A stretch of 64,000 nucleotides of DNA. Source: Gammaproteobacteria bacterium (GTDB lineage: Bacteria; Pseudomonadota; Gammaproteobacteria; Steroidobacterales; Steroidobacteraceae). Both the position numbers and the translations under genes were made by a program. How positions within the stretch are numbered: position 1 is the first letter of the stretch; every line of letters starts with the position of its first letter. The stretch lies in contig CANGBB010000005.1 in the NCBI GenBank assembly GCA_947452065.1, positions 76,820 through 140,819 of the forward strand, in the 5' to 3' direction. Positions 47,775 through 57,694 of the stretch are shown here, piece after piece. The notes beneath the pieces are model-generated. The model was given only the letters and a program-made list of their open reading frames with translations. It did not search any database and was not told the DNA's origin.

Positions 47775-48227
47775 ATGTTTCGCGGTGCAACAAAGCTCAA
47801 CCTGGATGACAAGGGGCGCATGGTCATGCCCACCCGTCACCGGGAATGGCTGCGCGAGCATTCCGCGGGGCGCGTCGTGGTCACCGTCGACCGCGACCAG
47901 TGTCTGCTCGTCTACCCGATTTCCGAGTGGGAACGGATCGAGAAGCAGTTGATGGCGCTGCCCACCCTTCACCCGCAGGCCCGTCGCCTGCAGCGGTTGA
48001 TGGTGGGTCATGCCACGGATCTGCAACTCGACGGTCATGGCCGTTTGTTGCTGCCGCCTGAGCTGCGCGAGTTTGCCGGGCTGACACGCCAGGCAATGCT
48101 GATCGGCCAAGGCAGCCGTTTCGAACTGTGGGATGAAGCGCGCTGGCTGGAGCGACGTGATTTCTGGCTGAAGAGCGAGGAATTAACGGGCGAACTGCCG
48201 GCGGAACTGGAATCGCTGTCGCTGTAG
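47775..48227 (+). CDS. mraZ: Transcriptional regulator MraZ
   Basis: This 150-residue DNA-binding protein has two SpoVT/AbrB-like halves: LNLDDKGRMVMPTRHREWL and LQLDGHGRLLLPPELREFAGL, each with the DxxGR loop. MraZ forms rings that bind TGGGN repeats and repress the dcw cluster; a matching triple operator lies 20 bases upstream. It is the first gene of the cluster, with AAAAGG as ribosome binding site, and rsmH follows after 36 bases. Confidence 0.97.
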   Translation: MFRGATKLNLDDKGRMVMPTRHREWLREHSAGRVVVTVDRDQCLLVYPISEWERIEKQLMALPTLHPQARRLQRLMVGHATDLQLDGHGRLLLPPELREFAGLTRQAMLIGQGSRFELWDEARWLERRDFWLKSEELTGELPAELESLSL

Positions 48228-48263
48228 TGGCGCGATTGAGTCGGGTCAGAGAGGGCTCGGGGG

Positions 48264-49187
48264 TTGGATGAGCACAAACCGGTGCTTGTCGATGAGGTGC
48301 TTGCCGCACTTGCCGTGCAACAGGACGGCCTTTACGTCGACGCCACATTTGGACGCGGAGGCCACAGCGCGCGAATTCTCGCGTCCCTTGGCGCCGGCGG
48401 CCGACTCATCGCCATCGACCGCGATCCGGAAGCCATCGCAGCGGGTCGCCAGCGCTTCGCATCGGAGCCGCGTGTTGCGTTGGTGCCGGGTGCGTTTGGA
48501 GATCTCGCCGCGCTGGTGCATGCAGCGGCGGGGGCGCGTCGCTGCAACGGAATCCTGCTCGACTGCGGCGTCTCGTCACCGCAACTCGATACGCCAGGGC
48601 GGGGCTTCAGCTTCCAGACCGACGGCCCGCTCGACATGCGCATGGATCCACAGCACAGCGAACCGGCAGCCCTGTGGCTGGCTCGCGCTGCTCACCATGA
48701 GATACGTGACGTGATCGCACGGCTCGGCGAAGAAAAGTTCGCGCGCCGCATCGCCGATGCCATTGTTCGCGCGCGTAGCGTTGCTCCCTTGACCCGGACT
48801 CTGCAGCTGGCGGATGTTGTTGCCCGTGCAGTGCCGACGCGTGAGCCCGGAAAACATCCGGCCACGCGCACGTTTCAGGCGCTGCGCATGTTCATCAATG
48901 ACGAGCTCGGTCAGCTGCGTGCCGCGCTGGCGCAGGCGCTGGGTTTGCTCGCGCCGCAGGGGCGGCTCGCCGTGATCAGTTTTCATTCGCTCGAGGATGC
49001 GGTGGTGCGTGATTTCATGCGCGACCACTCGAGTGTGCCACCGGAGCTGGCGCGACTGCCGTCGCTGCCGCCGGATGCCGAGCCGCCGCTGCGGCTGGTT
49101 GGTCGCAAGCAGCGCGCCAGTGAGGCCGAAGTCGCTGCCAATCCGCGTGCCCGCAGTGCGCTGCTGCGTGTGGCGGAGCGTCGATGA
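48264..49187 (+). CDS. rsmH: 16S rRNA (cytosine(1402)-N(4))-methyltransferase
   Basis: This 307-residue SAM-dependent enzyme methylates N4 of C1402, the same nucleotide as RsmI. It begins HKPVLVDEVLAAL, with YVDATFGRGGHSARIL and AIDRDPEAIA for SAM binding, and DCGVSSPQLDTPGRGFSFQ after it; EPGKHPATRTFQALRMFIN and ISFHSLEDAVV are family signatures. The start is TTG. An ATG four bases downstream is out of frame and would give an unrelated peptide. The stop overlaps ftsL. Confidence 0.95.
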   Translation: MDEHKPVLVDEVLAALAVQQDGLYVDATFGRGGHSARILASLGAGGRLIAIDRDPEAIAAGRQRFASEPRVALVPGAFGDLAALVHAAAGARRCNGILLDCGVSSPQLDTPGRGFSFQTDGPLDMRMDPQHSEPAALWLARAAHHEIRDVIARLGEEKFARRIADAIVRARSVAPLTRTLQLADVVARAVPTREPGKHPATRTFQALRMFINDELGQLRAALAQALGLLAPQGRLAVISFHSLEDAVVRDFMRDHSSVPPELARLPSLPPDAEPPLRLVGRKQRASEAEVAANPRARSALLRVAERR

Positions 49188-49474
49188 TGCTCAAGGGTTT
49201 GCCGCGCATCGCGTTGTGGTTGCTGGTGCCGTTGCTCTGGATTGCCGTGCTGGGTTCCGCGGCCGGCGTTATCTGGTGCAAATACCGCTCGCGCGAGCTG
49301 TTCGTCGAGCTTGAGCGACTTCACCTTGGTCGTGACGAATTCGAGGCCGAGTGGGGCAGGCTGCAGCTCGAACAGAGCTCGTGGTCCACTTACGCCTACG
49401 TCGAGAGCGTCGCCAGCTCGCGCCTGCGCATGAAGATTCCTGCCTCCAACAGCATAGAGATCGGTCTACGGTGA
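49184..49474 (+). CDS. ftsL: Cell division protein FtsL
   Basis: This 96-residue bitopic protein has one membrane helix (ALWLLVPLLWIAVLGSAAGVIW) and a short periplasmic leucine-rich coiled coil (ELFVELERLHLGRDEFEAEWGRLQLEQ). FtsL joins FtsB and FtsQ in the divisome core that activates FtsWI. Size and place between rsmH and ftsI support the call more than sequence, since FtsL is poorly conserved. Start and stop codons overlap both neighbours. Confidence 0.9.
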   Translation: MMLKGLPRIALWLLVPLLWIAVLGSAAGVIWCKYRSRELFVELERLHLGRDEFEAEWGRLQLEQSSWSTYAYVESVASSRLRMKIPASNSIEIGLR

Positions 49475-51210
49475 GGGGTCGGGCATACACGCCGCGCCCG
49501 TCGACTGAGGTCCGTCCGTGGCGTCTGCTGCTGCTGCTCGGGCTGCTGTCTGCCGCGGCGCTGACGCTGGCCGGCGTCGCAGTACGACTGCAACTCGTCG
49601 ATCATCGCTTTCTGGCGAAGCAGGGCGATCAGCGCTCGGTTCGTCAGGTGGCGACGGCGGCCGTGCGCGGTTCGATGCTCGATCGCTACAACGAGCCGCT
49701 CGCGGTCAGCACGCCTGTGGATGCCGTGTGGATCAATCCTCCCGAGCTGGCTGCGCAGAGCGAGCGGCTGCCAGAGCTCGAGCAGGTACTGAGTCTGCCG
49801 CACGGCGATTTGGCGCGCAAAGTCAGCGCCAATCTCGATCGCGAATTCCTTTACGTGGCGCGTGGCCTGCAGCCGGCGGATTCACGTCGTGTCCGGGCGC
49901 TGAATATCAGTGGTGTCAATTTCACGCGCGAGTACCGCCGCTACTATCCGGCGGGTGAGGTCACGGGGCATCTGCTCGGTTTCACGGGTATCGATGACAA
50001 CGGTCAGGGCGGAATGGAGACGGTTCTCGATGCCAAGCTCGCCGGTGAGGGTGGCATCAAGCGTGTGATTCAGGACAGCAAGGGTCGCAAGGTCGAGGAC
50101 GTGGAGAGCATTCGCCCCGTCCGCCCGGGCGAGAATCAGGTGCTGAGTATTGACCTGCGCCTGCAATACTTGGCCTACCGCGCGTTGAAATCTGCTGTGA
50201 TCGAGAATCGTGCCCGCGGGGGTTCGCTCATCGTCGTGGATGTGCAGACCGGCGAGATCCTCGCTTTGGTCAATCAGCCGGCATTCAACCCCAACGACCG
50301 TAAGCAGCTGACGCCCGACGCGGTTCGCAACCGTGCCGTGACCGACCCGATGGAGCCCGGCTCGATCTTCAAGCCGTTCATCATGGCTGCGGGCTTTGCC
50401 TCCGGGCGTTTTGGTCCCGACAGCATCATCGATACGGGCAACGGATCTCTGCAAATTGGTTCAACCGTGATCACCGATGAGCATCCGCTGGGAGCGGCGC
50501 CGCTATCGACGATCATGGCCAAGTCATCCAATGTCGGCATGGCAAAGATTGCGCTCTCGCTCGAGCCGGCGCAGCTCTGGAAGTCGCTCACAGCCTTCGG
50601 CTTCGGTCAGGTCACGGCGGCCAAGCTGCCCGGAGAGTCCGCCGGTCTGCTGTCGAAATACGCCAATTGGCGCAGTGTAGGGATCGCCACGATGTCGCAC
50701 GGCTACGGTGTCAGCGTGACGCCGTTGCAGCTGGCGCAGGGCTACGCGACGATCGGTGCGCTCGGTGTGCGCCATCAGTTGACGTTGCAGAAGGTTGAAA
50801 AGCCTGAGGCGGGTGAGCAGGTATTTGATGCGGCGGCCTGTCGCACCTTGCTCAAGATGATGGAGGCCGTCACCACCGAAGAGGGTGGGACAGGTCTGCG
50901 TGCTCGTATCCCTGGCTATCGCGTGGCGGGCAAAACCGGCACGGCTTGGAAGTCCGTCGGTGGCGTTTACTTGAAAAGCCGCTACGTGGCCAGCTTTGGC
51001 GGCCTCGTGCCGGCCAGTGCACCGCGTCTGGCCGCCATTGTTGTGATCGACGATCCATCGGCTGGCAAGTACTACGCTTCGGAAGTTTCGGCACCTGTGT
51101 TTGCCGAGGTCATGGGCGGCGCGTTGCGGCTTCTCGGCATTCCTCCGGATCAGCCTGAGAGCGGGACAGCGCCACAGCGGCTGCCACCGCAGCGCGTGGC
51201 GCAGCGATGA
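49471..51210 (+). CDS. ftsI: Septal peptidoglycan transpeptidase FtsI (PBP3)
   Basis: This 579-residue class B penicillin-binding protein has an N-terminal membrane anchor (LLLLLGLLSAAALTLAGVAV) and a pedestal domain. The transpeptidase active site has SIFK with Ser near 298, SSN near 352, and KTGT near 488. The E. coli motif is STVK, so the middle residues differ while the catalytic pair is kept. The start is GTG overlapping the ftsL stop (GTGA); the track start is out in ftsL. FtsI works with FtsW encoded further along. Confidence 0.96.
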   Translation: MRGRAYTPRPSTEVRPWRLLLLLGLLSAAALTLAGVAVRLQLVDHRFLAKQGDQRSVRQVATAAVRGSMLDRYNEPLAVSTPVDAVWINPPELAAQSERLPELEQVLSLPHGDLARKVSANLDREFLYVARGLQPADSRRVRALNISGVNFTREYRRYYPAGEVTGHLLGFTGIDDNGQGGMETVLDAKLAGEGGIKRVIQDSKGRKVEDVESIRPVRPGENQVLSIDLRLQYLAYRALKSAVIENRARGGSLIVVDVQTGEILALVNQPAFNPNDRKQLTPDAVRNRAVTDPMEPGSIFKPFIMAAGFASGRFGPDSIIDTGNGSLQIGSTVITDEHPLGAAPLSTIMAKSSNVGMAKIALSLEPAQLWKSLTAFGFGQVTAAKLPGESAGLLSKYANWRSVGIATMSHGYGVSVTPLQLAQGYATIGALGVRHQLTLQKVEKPEAGEQVFDAAACRTLLKMMEAVTTEEGGTGLRARIPGYRVAGKTGTAWKSVGGVYLKSRYVASFGGLVPASAPRLAAIVVIDDPSAGKYYASEVSAPVFAEVMGGALRLLGIPPDQPESGTAPQRLPPQRVAQR

Positions 51211-52715
51211 CGGCCGGAGTGCAATGGCGACCACTGAGGGCACTGCTGGGCGGTGCCTTCGATATTCCGGATGACATCGACGTGGCGGATATCACGCTGG
51301 ACAGTCGTGCCGTCGGTCCAGGTTCTGTTTTTCTCGCCTGCCGCGGGCGTTCACAGCATGGACTGGCTCATGCGACGCAGGCTGTTGCTGCCGGTGCGCG
51401 CGCCATCCTGTGGGAGCCGGCGCCCGGGGTGACGCCGCCGGCGCTTGGCCGTCAGGTGTTGATGGTTGCTGTTCCCGAGTTGCATGCGCAGGCCGGCTAT
51501 ATCGCCGACCGTTTCTTTGCGGCGCCTTCAGCAAAGCTCGCGGTGGTGGGTATCACGGGTACCAATGGCAAGACCACGTGTGCTTGGCTCCTCGCTGATG
51601 CGTTGAGCCGCTGCGGTCGTCCAGCAGCTTATTTTGGCACGCTGGGTCATGGTCGCCTCGGCGCTCTGCGGGGCACGACGATGACCACGCCTGATGCGGT
51701 GACGCTGCAGCGCTGGCTGGCCGAGGAAGTTGCGGCAGGTACGCGCGCAGTCGCGATGGAAGTCAGTTCGCACGCGCTCGATCAGGAGCGCTGCACCGGC
51801 GTGCGCTTCCGGGCGGCCGCATTTACCAACCTGACGCATGACCACCTCGATTACCACGGCGACATGGACACTTATGCCGCCGCTAAAGCGCGTCTTTTTG
51901 AATGGCCGCGGTTGCAGGCACGCGTCTTCAATATCGATGACCCCTGTGGCCGCGAGCTGGCGCAGCGCATGCGCGGCGAAGAGGGTGTGTGGGTCACTTC
52001 GCGCGCGCCGGGCGCAACAGCACCAACGAATAGTCGGTTCGTGCACGCGCGTCAGCTGCACAGCGCCGCCGATGGGCTGCAGCTTGAGATCGTCAGCAGC
52101 GTCGGTAGCGCGCAGCTGCGCAGTCCGCTGCTGGGTGAGTTCAATGCGGACAACCTTCTGACCGTGCTCGCACTGCTGCTCGAGCTGGATGTTGGTTTGG
52201 AGCAGGCCTGCGAAGCGCTGTCTCAGTGTCATGCGCCGGCCGGCCGGATGGAAACGCTGGGCGGCGGCCAGCTGCCGCTGGTGGTGGTGGACTATGCGCA
52301 TACGCCAGATGCCTTGAAGAAGGCTCTCACGGCGCTGCGTGTGCATACCACCGGCCAGCTGTGGTGTGTCTTCGGTTGCGGCGGCGAACGTGATGCCGGT
52401 AAGCGGCCCGTGATGGGCACCATCGCGGCGCAGTTCGCCGATCAAGTGATTGTCACCGATGACAATCCGCGTGGTGAGGATCCCGCTCGCATCAGCGACG
52501 CGATTCTGGCGGGAATGCCAGCTGGCCACGCTGTCGAGGTTATTCACGACCGTGCCGCGGCTATCGCCGCTGCGCTGGCACGCGCTCAGGCCGGTGACAC
52601 CATCCTGATCGCTGGCAAGGGGCACGAAGAGATTCAGATCACCGGCTCGACGTCGCGCCCATTCAGTGATCTGCGCGCTGCGCAGTCCGCCTTACAGGCG
52701 AGGTCTCCGCAATGA
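51207..52715 (+). CDS. murE: UDP-MurNAc-tripeptide synthetase (meso-DAP adding)
   Basis: This 502-residue ligase adds the third peptide residue to UDP-MurNAc-L-Ala-D-Glu. The ATP loop is [15 protein letters not shown], followed by HALDQERCTGVRFRAAAFTNLTHDHLDYHG. The DNPR motif (residues 419-422, then GEDP) marks meso-diaminopimelate rather than lysine specificity. YAAAKARLF holds the lysine that is carbamylated in the family. It overlaps ftsI and murF by four bases each. Confidence 0.97.
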   Translation: MTAGVQWRPLRALLGGAFDIPDDIDVADITLDSRAVGPGSVFLACRGRSQHGLAHATQAVAAGARAILWEPAPGVTPPALGRQVLMVAVPELHAQAGYIADRFFAAPSAKLAVVGITGTNGKTTCAWLLADALSRCGRPAAYFGTLGHGRLGALRGTTMTTPDAVTLQRWLAEEVAAGTRAVAMEVSSHALDQERCTGVRFRAAAFTNLTHDHLDYHGDMDTYAAAKARLFEWPRLQARVFNIDDPCGRELAQRMRGEEGVWVTSRAPGATAPTNSRFVHARQLHSAADGLQLEIVSSVGSAQLRSPLLGEFNADNLLTVLALLLELDVGLEQACEALSQCHAPAGRMETLGGGQLPLVVVDYAHTPDALKKALTALRVHTTGQLWCVFGCGGERDAGKRPVMGTIAAQFADQVIVTDDNPRGEDPARISDAILAGMPAGHAVEVIHDRAAAIAAALARAQAGDTILIAGKGHEEIQITGSTSRPFSDLRAAQSALQARSPQ

Positions 52716-54097
52716 AGCGCACGTTAAGCGGTTTTGCGCAGGCAGTCGGCGGAACGCTGCACGGGGATGACAGACCCTTTGCGCAGGTTGTTATCGATAC
52801 GCGCAAGCTGGCAGCGGGTGATCTGTTCTTGGCCCTGCCGGGCGAGCGCGTCGATGGTCATGATTTCGTGTCGGCGTCGGGCGCCGCGGGAGCGGTCGGT
52901 GCGGTGGTCACGCGACTGCAGCCACTCGATCTGCCGCAGATCGTCGTGGCGGATGTGGCGCAGGCACTGACGGCAGCCGCAGCAGCGTGGCGGGCTCAGT
53001 TCACTCTGCCGCTGATCGGTGTCGCCGGCAGCAATGGCAAGACGACCGTGAAAGAAATGCTGGCCGCGATACTGTCGCGCACTGGTGACTGTCTCGCCAC
53101 TGCGGGCAATCTCAATAATCAACTTGGTGTGCCACTGACCTTGCTGCGTCTGGAAAAGAAGCATCGCAGCGCGGTGATCGAGATTGGCGCCAATCGGCCC
53201 GGCGAGGTGGCCGAGCTGGCTGCGCTCGCGCAGCCGAGTATTGCATTGATCACCAATGCGGGCGCCGAACACCTGGAAGGTTTCGGCGATATCGAGGGTG
53301 CAGCGCGCGCGGAAGGCGAAATCGTTGCTGCGCTGAGCCCACAAGGCGTTGCCGTCATCAATGCCGATGACCCCTATGCGGCCATGTGGCGCGGGATGAC
53401 GCGCGGTCGAGTGGTCACGTTCGGCTTGTCTCAATCCGTCAGCGTGCGGGCCAGTCATGTCACGCAGTCCGTGGGTGATGACGGTTTCACCGTGCGTTTC
53501 CAGTTGCACACCGCGAATGGCACGCAGGACGTCGAGATGGCTCTGGCGGGTGAGCACAATGTACGCAACGCCGCGTGTGCGGCGGCGGCTGCACTGGCGG
53601 CCGGTGCATCGCTTGCGGATGTCGCCCAAGGGTTGTCTTCGGTGCGTGCCGTCGCCGGTCGACTGCAGTTCCGCCGCACTACTGCTGGCGGATGGCTGAT
53701 CGACGACTCCTACAACGCCAACCCAAGTTCAGCGATCGCAGCAATGGATGTGCTGGCCGGTCTGTCGGGTCGCAAGTGGATGGTGCTCGGGAATATGGCC
53801 GAACTGGGTGCGCAGGCCGAGACCGCGCACCGCGAGATTGGTGTGGCGGCGCGCGAGCGCGGGATCGAGCGGCTGTATGCCTTTGGCAATTTGGCGGCGC
53901 TCGCTGCGGATGCTTTCAGTGTCGGTGCGGCACCGACTCAGCGCTCGCTGTGCTTCAGCGACAGCGTGGCGCTGACCCGCGATTTAAACGATGCGCTCAC
54001 CAGTGATGTGCGCTTGCTCGTAAAAGGCTCGCGCGTCAATCGACTCGAGCGTGTGGTGGCTGCGGTCAGTGCAGCTGCGGCGGACAGGGGGGTCTGA
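52712..54097 (+). CDS. murF: UDP-MurNAc-tripeptide:D-Ala-D-Ala ligase
   Basis: This 461-residue ligase finishes the UDP-MurNAc-pentapeptide. It has [24 protein letters not shown] in the substrate domain, [19 protein letters not shown] for [18 protein letters not shown], and [20 protein letters not shown] in the C-terminal part. The D-Ala-D-Ala it uses is made by DdlB later in the cluster. It overlaps murE and is five bases from mraY. Confidence 0.96.
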   Translation: MKRTLSGFAQAVGGTLHGDDRPFAQVVIDTRKLAAGDLFLALPGERVDGHDFVSASGAAGAVGAVVTRLQPLDLPQIVVADVAQALTAAAAAWRAQFTLPLIGVAGSNGKTTVKEMLAAILSRTGDCLATAGNLNNQLGVPLTLLRLEKKHRSAVIEIGANRPGEVAELAALAQPSIALITNAGAEHLEGFGDIEGAARAEGEIVAALSPQGVAVINADDPYAAMWRGMTRGRVVTFGLSQSVSVRASHVTQSVGDDGFTVRFQLHTANGTQDVEMALAGEHNVRNAACAAAAALAAGASLADVAQGLSSVRAVAGRLQFRRTTAGGWLIDDSYNANPSSAIAAMDVLAGLSGRKWMVLGNMAELGAQAETAHREIGVAARERGIERLYAFGNLAALAADAFSVGAAPTQRSLCFSDSVALTRDLNDALTSDVRLLVKGSRVNRLERVVAAVSAAAADRGV

Positions 54098-54102
54098 TCG
54101 AA

Positions 54103-55188
54103 ATGCTTTATTGGCTGGCACATGCACTGGAACCGAAGCTCAGACTCCTTAACGTCTTCTCCTACATCACGCTGCGTGCGCTGCTGGCGACGATGACGGC
54201 TTTGGTGGTGGCGCTGGCGATTGGTCCGGCGATGATCCGGCGTCTGTCACTGCGGCAGATCGGCCAGGTGGTGCGGGATGACGGACCGCAGTCGCATCTG
54301 AAGAAGGCCGGCACGCCGACGATGGGAGGCGCGCTCATCCTGGTGGCTATCCTGCTGGCGACCTTGCTGTGGGCCGATCTCTCCAATCGTTTCGTGTGGC
54401 TGGCACTGGCCGTGATGAGTGGCGGTGGTGCTGTGGGCTTTTACGACGACTACCTGAAGCTCGTGGTCGGTAACTCCCGCGGTCTGGCACCACGCTGGAA
54501 ATACTTCTGGCAGTCGGTCATCGGACTGACGGCAGCCGTCGTGCTCTACCACCTCGCACGCGGTCCGAGCGAAACCAGTTTCTACGTGCCGTTCTTCAAG
54601 AACATCGTGCTGCCGCTTGGCGAGGGCGGTTTCGTGCTGATCGCCTATCTGATGATCGTCGGCATGAGCAACGCAGTAAACCTCACCGACGGACTGGATG
54701 GTCTGGCCATCATGCCGGCCGTGATGGTCGCAGCAGGCTTGGCGGTCTTTGCCTATGTGAGTGGCAATGCCTTGTTCGCCGAATACCTGCAGGTGCCGGC
54801 AGTCCGCGGCGCCGGTGAACTGATGATCTACTGCGGAGCGATGGCTGGAGCCGGTCTGGGTTTCCTGTGGTTCAACTCTTATCCGGCGCAGGTCTTCATG
54901 GGCGACATCGGCGCGCTGGCGCTGGGCGCCGGGCTGGGCTTTGTCGCGGTCGTGGTGCGACAGGAAGTCGTAGCGCTGGTCATGGGCGGAATCTTCGTGC
55001 TCGAGACCGCTTCGGTCATGTTGCAGGTGGCTTCGTTCAAGCTCACCGGCCGACGCATTTTCCGCATGGCTCCCATCCATCATCACTTTGAACTCAAGGG
55101 TTGGGCAGAGCCGAAGGTCATCGTACGTTTTTGGATCATCAGCCTCCTGCTGGTGCTCGCTGGCCTGACAACGTTGAAGCTGCGATGA
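54103..55188 (+). CDS. mraY: Phospho-N-acetylmuramoyl-pentapeptide transferase
   Basis: This 361-residue, ten-helix membrane enzyme moves phospho-MurNAc-pentapeptide to undecaprenyl phosphate to give lipid I. Conserved cytoplasmic motifs are [72 protein letters not shown] and [25 protein letters not shown]. Length equals that of E. coli MraY (360). It overlaps murD by four bases. Confidence 0.98.
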   Translation: MLYWLAHALEPKLRLLNVFSYITLRALLATMTALVVALAIGPAMIRRLSLRQIGQVVRDDGPQSHLKKAGTPTMGGALILVAILLATLLWADLSNRFVWLALAVMSGGGAVGFYDDYLKLVVGNSRGLAPRWKYFWQSVIGLTAAVVLYHLARGPSETSFYVPFFKNIVLPLGEGGFVLIAYLMIVGMSNAVNLTDGLDGLAIMPAVMVAAGLAVFAYVSGNALFAEYLQVPAVRGAGELMIYCGAMAGAGLGFLWFNSYPAQVFMGDIGALALGAGLGFVAVVVRQEVVALVMGGIFVLETASVMLQVASFKLTGRRIFRMAPIHHHFELKGWAEPKVIVRFWIISLLLVLAGLTTLKLR

Positions 55189-56525
55189 CGATGCAAGTGA
55201 CAGCAGGTACGGCGGCAGTGGTTGTAGGGCTCGGTAAGACCGGGCTCTCGGCGGTTCGCTACCTGCGCGCCCGCGGTGCACGGGTCGCTGTGACCGACAG
55301 CCGCAGTTCACCGCCCGAGCTGGCTGCCCTGCGCGCCTTTGATGCTTCGGTTCCGGTGAGTCTCGGGGGTTTCGATGAGACGCTGCTGGCGGGCAGTAAT
55401 CTGGTGGTGGCATCACCGGGTGTGGCCACCAGTGGTCCGTTCTTCAGCGCCGCGCAGCGCCAGGGCCTGCCGGTGGTGGGTGACATCGAATTGTTCGCGT
55501 CAGAGGCTCGCGCTCCGATCGTCGGTATCACCGGTACCAATGGCAAGAGCACCGTCACCACACTGCTTGGCCGGATTGCCGCACGTGCCGGCAGTCGCGT
55601 ACGCGTGGGTGGCAACCTCGGCGAGCCTGCGCTGGATCTTCTTGATCCCGGTGCCGAGCTTTATGTGCTCGAGTTGTCCAGCTATCAACTGGAGACCCCC
55701 GGCGCGCTACCGCTGGTTGCGGGTGCGATACTCAACATCAGTCCCGATCATCTGGATCGCTACGGCACGATCGAGGCCTACGCTGCTGCCAAGGCGCGAC
55801 TGTTCATGAACTGCGCAGTGCAGGTCGTCAACGCGGATGATCCGCTGGTGCATGCGTTGCCAGCGTTCAACGGCCGCCGCGAATACTTCTCGCTGCGGGC
55901 TGATTCAACCGCTCGCTATCGGCTGCAGCAGCATGAAGGCTCTTTATGGCTGACGGCCGGCGATGAGTCGCTGTTGCCGCTTGCGGCCATGAAGATCAGT
56001 GGACTGCACAATGCAGCCAATGCGCTGGCATGCATCGCACTGGCGGACGCCTTGCATTTGCCGCGTGCGGCGACGATCGCTGAATTGCAAGAATTCACAG
56101 GTCTCCCGCATCGCACGCAGTGGGTAGCGGAGCGTCGCGGGGTGCGTTACATCGACGACTCGAAGGGCACCAATGTCGGCGCCACGGTGGCTGCAGTCTC
56201 AGGACTGCCCGGACCTCTGGTGCTCATCGCTGGCGGCGATGGTAAGGGCCAGGACTTCGCGCCACTCGCTCCAGTGCTCCATGACAAGGTCCGCCATGTT
56301 GTCTTGATCGGCCGCGACGCTCGCATCGTGGGGCGCGCATTGGCCGGTGTTTGTCCGCAAAGCTATGCCGAGTCATTGCCGGAAGCGGTTGAGGCCGCCG
56401 CGGCAGTTGCGGTCGCCGGTGACACCGTCTTGTTATCGCCGGCCTGCGCCAGTCTCGACATGTTCCGCGACTATACGCATCGCGGCGCGGTGTTCGCCGC
56501 CGCCGCAAGGGGGCTGCCGCAATGA
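55185..56525 (+). CDS. murD: UDP-N-acetylmuramoyl-L-alanine:D-glutamate ligase
   Basis: This 446-residue ligase adds D-Glu to UDP-MurNAc-L-Ala. The N-terminal [20 protein letters not shown] binds the uridine part, and [18 protein letters not shown] is the ATP loop. [16 protein letters not shown] and [14 protein letters not shown] follow. The start is MTMQVTAG, overlapping mraY by ATGA; a second ATG two codons on is possible. The track ORF extends 28 codons into mraY. Confidence 0.97.
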   Translation: MTMQVTAGTAAVVVGLGKTGLSAVRYLRARGARVAVTDSRSSPPELAALRAFDASVPVSLGGFDETLLAGSNLVVASPGVATSGPFFSAAQRQGLPVVGDIELFASEARAPIVGITGTNGKSTVTTLLGRIAARAGSRVRVGGNLGEPALDLLDPGAELYVLELSSYQLETPGALPLVAGAILNISPDHLDRYGTIEAYAAAKARLFMNCAVQVVNADDPLVHALPAFNGRREYFSLRADSTARYRLQQHEGSLWLTAGDESLLPLAAMKISGLHNAANALACIALADALHLPRAATIAELQEFTGLPHRTQWVAERRGVRYIDDSKGTNVGATVAAVSGLPGPLVLIAGGDGKGQDFAPLAPVLHDKVRHVVLIGRDARIVGRALAGVCPQSYAESLPEAVEAAAAVAVAGDTVLLSPACASLDMFRDYTHRGAVFAAAARGLPQ

Positions 56526-57694
56526 GCAGTCTGGAGTGGTCACCGACCGGTGCAACGCGCGGTGGTCTGCGAATTGATGGCGTGTTCCTGATGCTGGTGG
56601 CCGCCATCGTGCTGCTGGGTCTGGTGATGGTGGGTTCGGCCTCGATCAACATGTCGAGTAAGGAGACCGGGCAGCCGTTCGGCTACCTCGAAAAGCAGTT
56701 GTTTCTGGTGCTGGTTGGGAGTGTAGGCGCTGTGTTGATCGCCATGATCCCGATCGCGTGGCTCGAGAAGCATGCCTTCAAGTTGCTGGTGAGCGCCGGT
56801 GCGTTGCTGCTATTGGTGCTGATCCCGGGACTGGGTATGCGTATCAACGGCGCCAGTCGCTGGCTCCGTCTCCCCGGTTTTGGCTTTCAGGTATCCGAAG
56901 CTGCGCGTGTGCTGACTCTGATCTATCTGGCTTCGTATTGTGTGCGTTTCGAGGAGGATCTGCGCAACGGTCCGGGCGCTTTTGCGCGTGCGCTTGGCAT
57001 GCTCTCGCTGCTCAGTGCGCTGCTGCTACTGGAGCCGGATTTCGGTGCCGCCACTGTGCTTTTGGTCACGGGCTTTGGTTTGCTGTTCCTGGCCGGTTCG
57101 CAACTGCGCTGGGTGCTAGCCGCACTGGCGCTCGGTGTGCTCGGTTTGGTGGGTCTGGTAATCGTTTCGGACTACCGCATGCGACGCCTAAAGACGTTTC
57201 TCGATCCCTGGGCCGATCCCCTCAAGGATGGCTTCCAGCTCACACAGTCACTGATCGCTATTGGTCGCGGCGAGTGGTTCGGAGTCGGACTCGGAGCCAG
57301 TGTGCAGAAGCTTTTTTACCTGCCTGAAGCGCACAACGACTTCCTGTTCGCGGTACTGGCCGAGGAATTGGGTCTGTTGGGCGTGCTGGTCACGATCGGC
57401 CTGTTCCTTGCTTTGGCGTTGCGTGTGCTGCTGCTGGCACGGCGTGCACAGCAAGTTGGTCTGAAGTTCCACAGCTATCTGGCTGCGGGTTTTGGCCTGT
57501 GGCTCGGCGTGCAGGCATTCGTGAACATGGGCGTCAACATGGGCGTGTTGCCGACCAAGGGCCTGACATTGCCGTTGATGAGCTATGGCCGCAGCAGCCT
57601 GATCGTCACGCTGTGCTGGATCGGTCTGATCCTGCGTGTTCACCACGAAGTTGCGGTTGGCGGTCGCAGCCCGAAGCGGGGTGCGCACGCATGA
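56522..57694 (+). CDS. ftsW: Septal peptidoglycan polymerase FtsW
   Basis: This 390-residue SEDS-family membrane protein polymerises glycan strands at the septum with FtsI. It has ten predicted helices, SINMSSKETGQPFGYLEKQL in the first loop, GASRWLRLPGFGFQVSEAARVLTLIYLASY, and the large periplasmic loop with SVQKLFYLPEAHNDFLFAVLAEELGLLG. The last part is PTKGLTLPLMSYGRSSLIV. It overlaps both murD and murG by four bases. Confidence 0.97.
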   Translation: MSSLEWSPTGATRGGLRIDGVFLMLVAAIVLLGLVMVGSASINMSSKETGQPFGYLEKQLFLVLVGSVGAVLIAMIPIAWLEKHAFKLLVSAGALLLLVLIPGLGMRINGASRWLRLPGFGFQVSEAARVLTLIYLASYCVRFEEDLRNGPGAFARALGMLSLLSALLLLEPDFGAATVLLVTGFGLLFLAGSQLRWVLAALALGVLGLVGLVIVSDYRMRRLKTFLDPWADPLKDGFQLTQSLIAIGRGEWFGVGLGASVQKLFYLPEAHNDFLFAVLAEELGLLGVLVTIGLFLALALRVLLLARRAQQVGLKFHSYLAAGFGLWLGVQAFVNMGVNMGVLPTKGLTLPLMSYGRSSLIVTLCWIGLILRVHHEVAVGGRSPKRGAHA

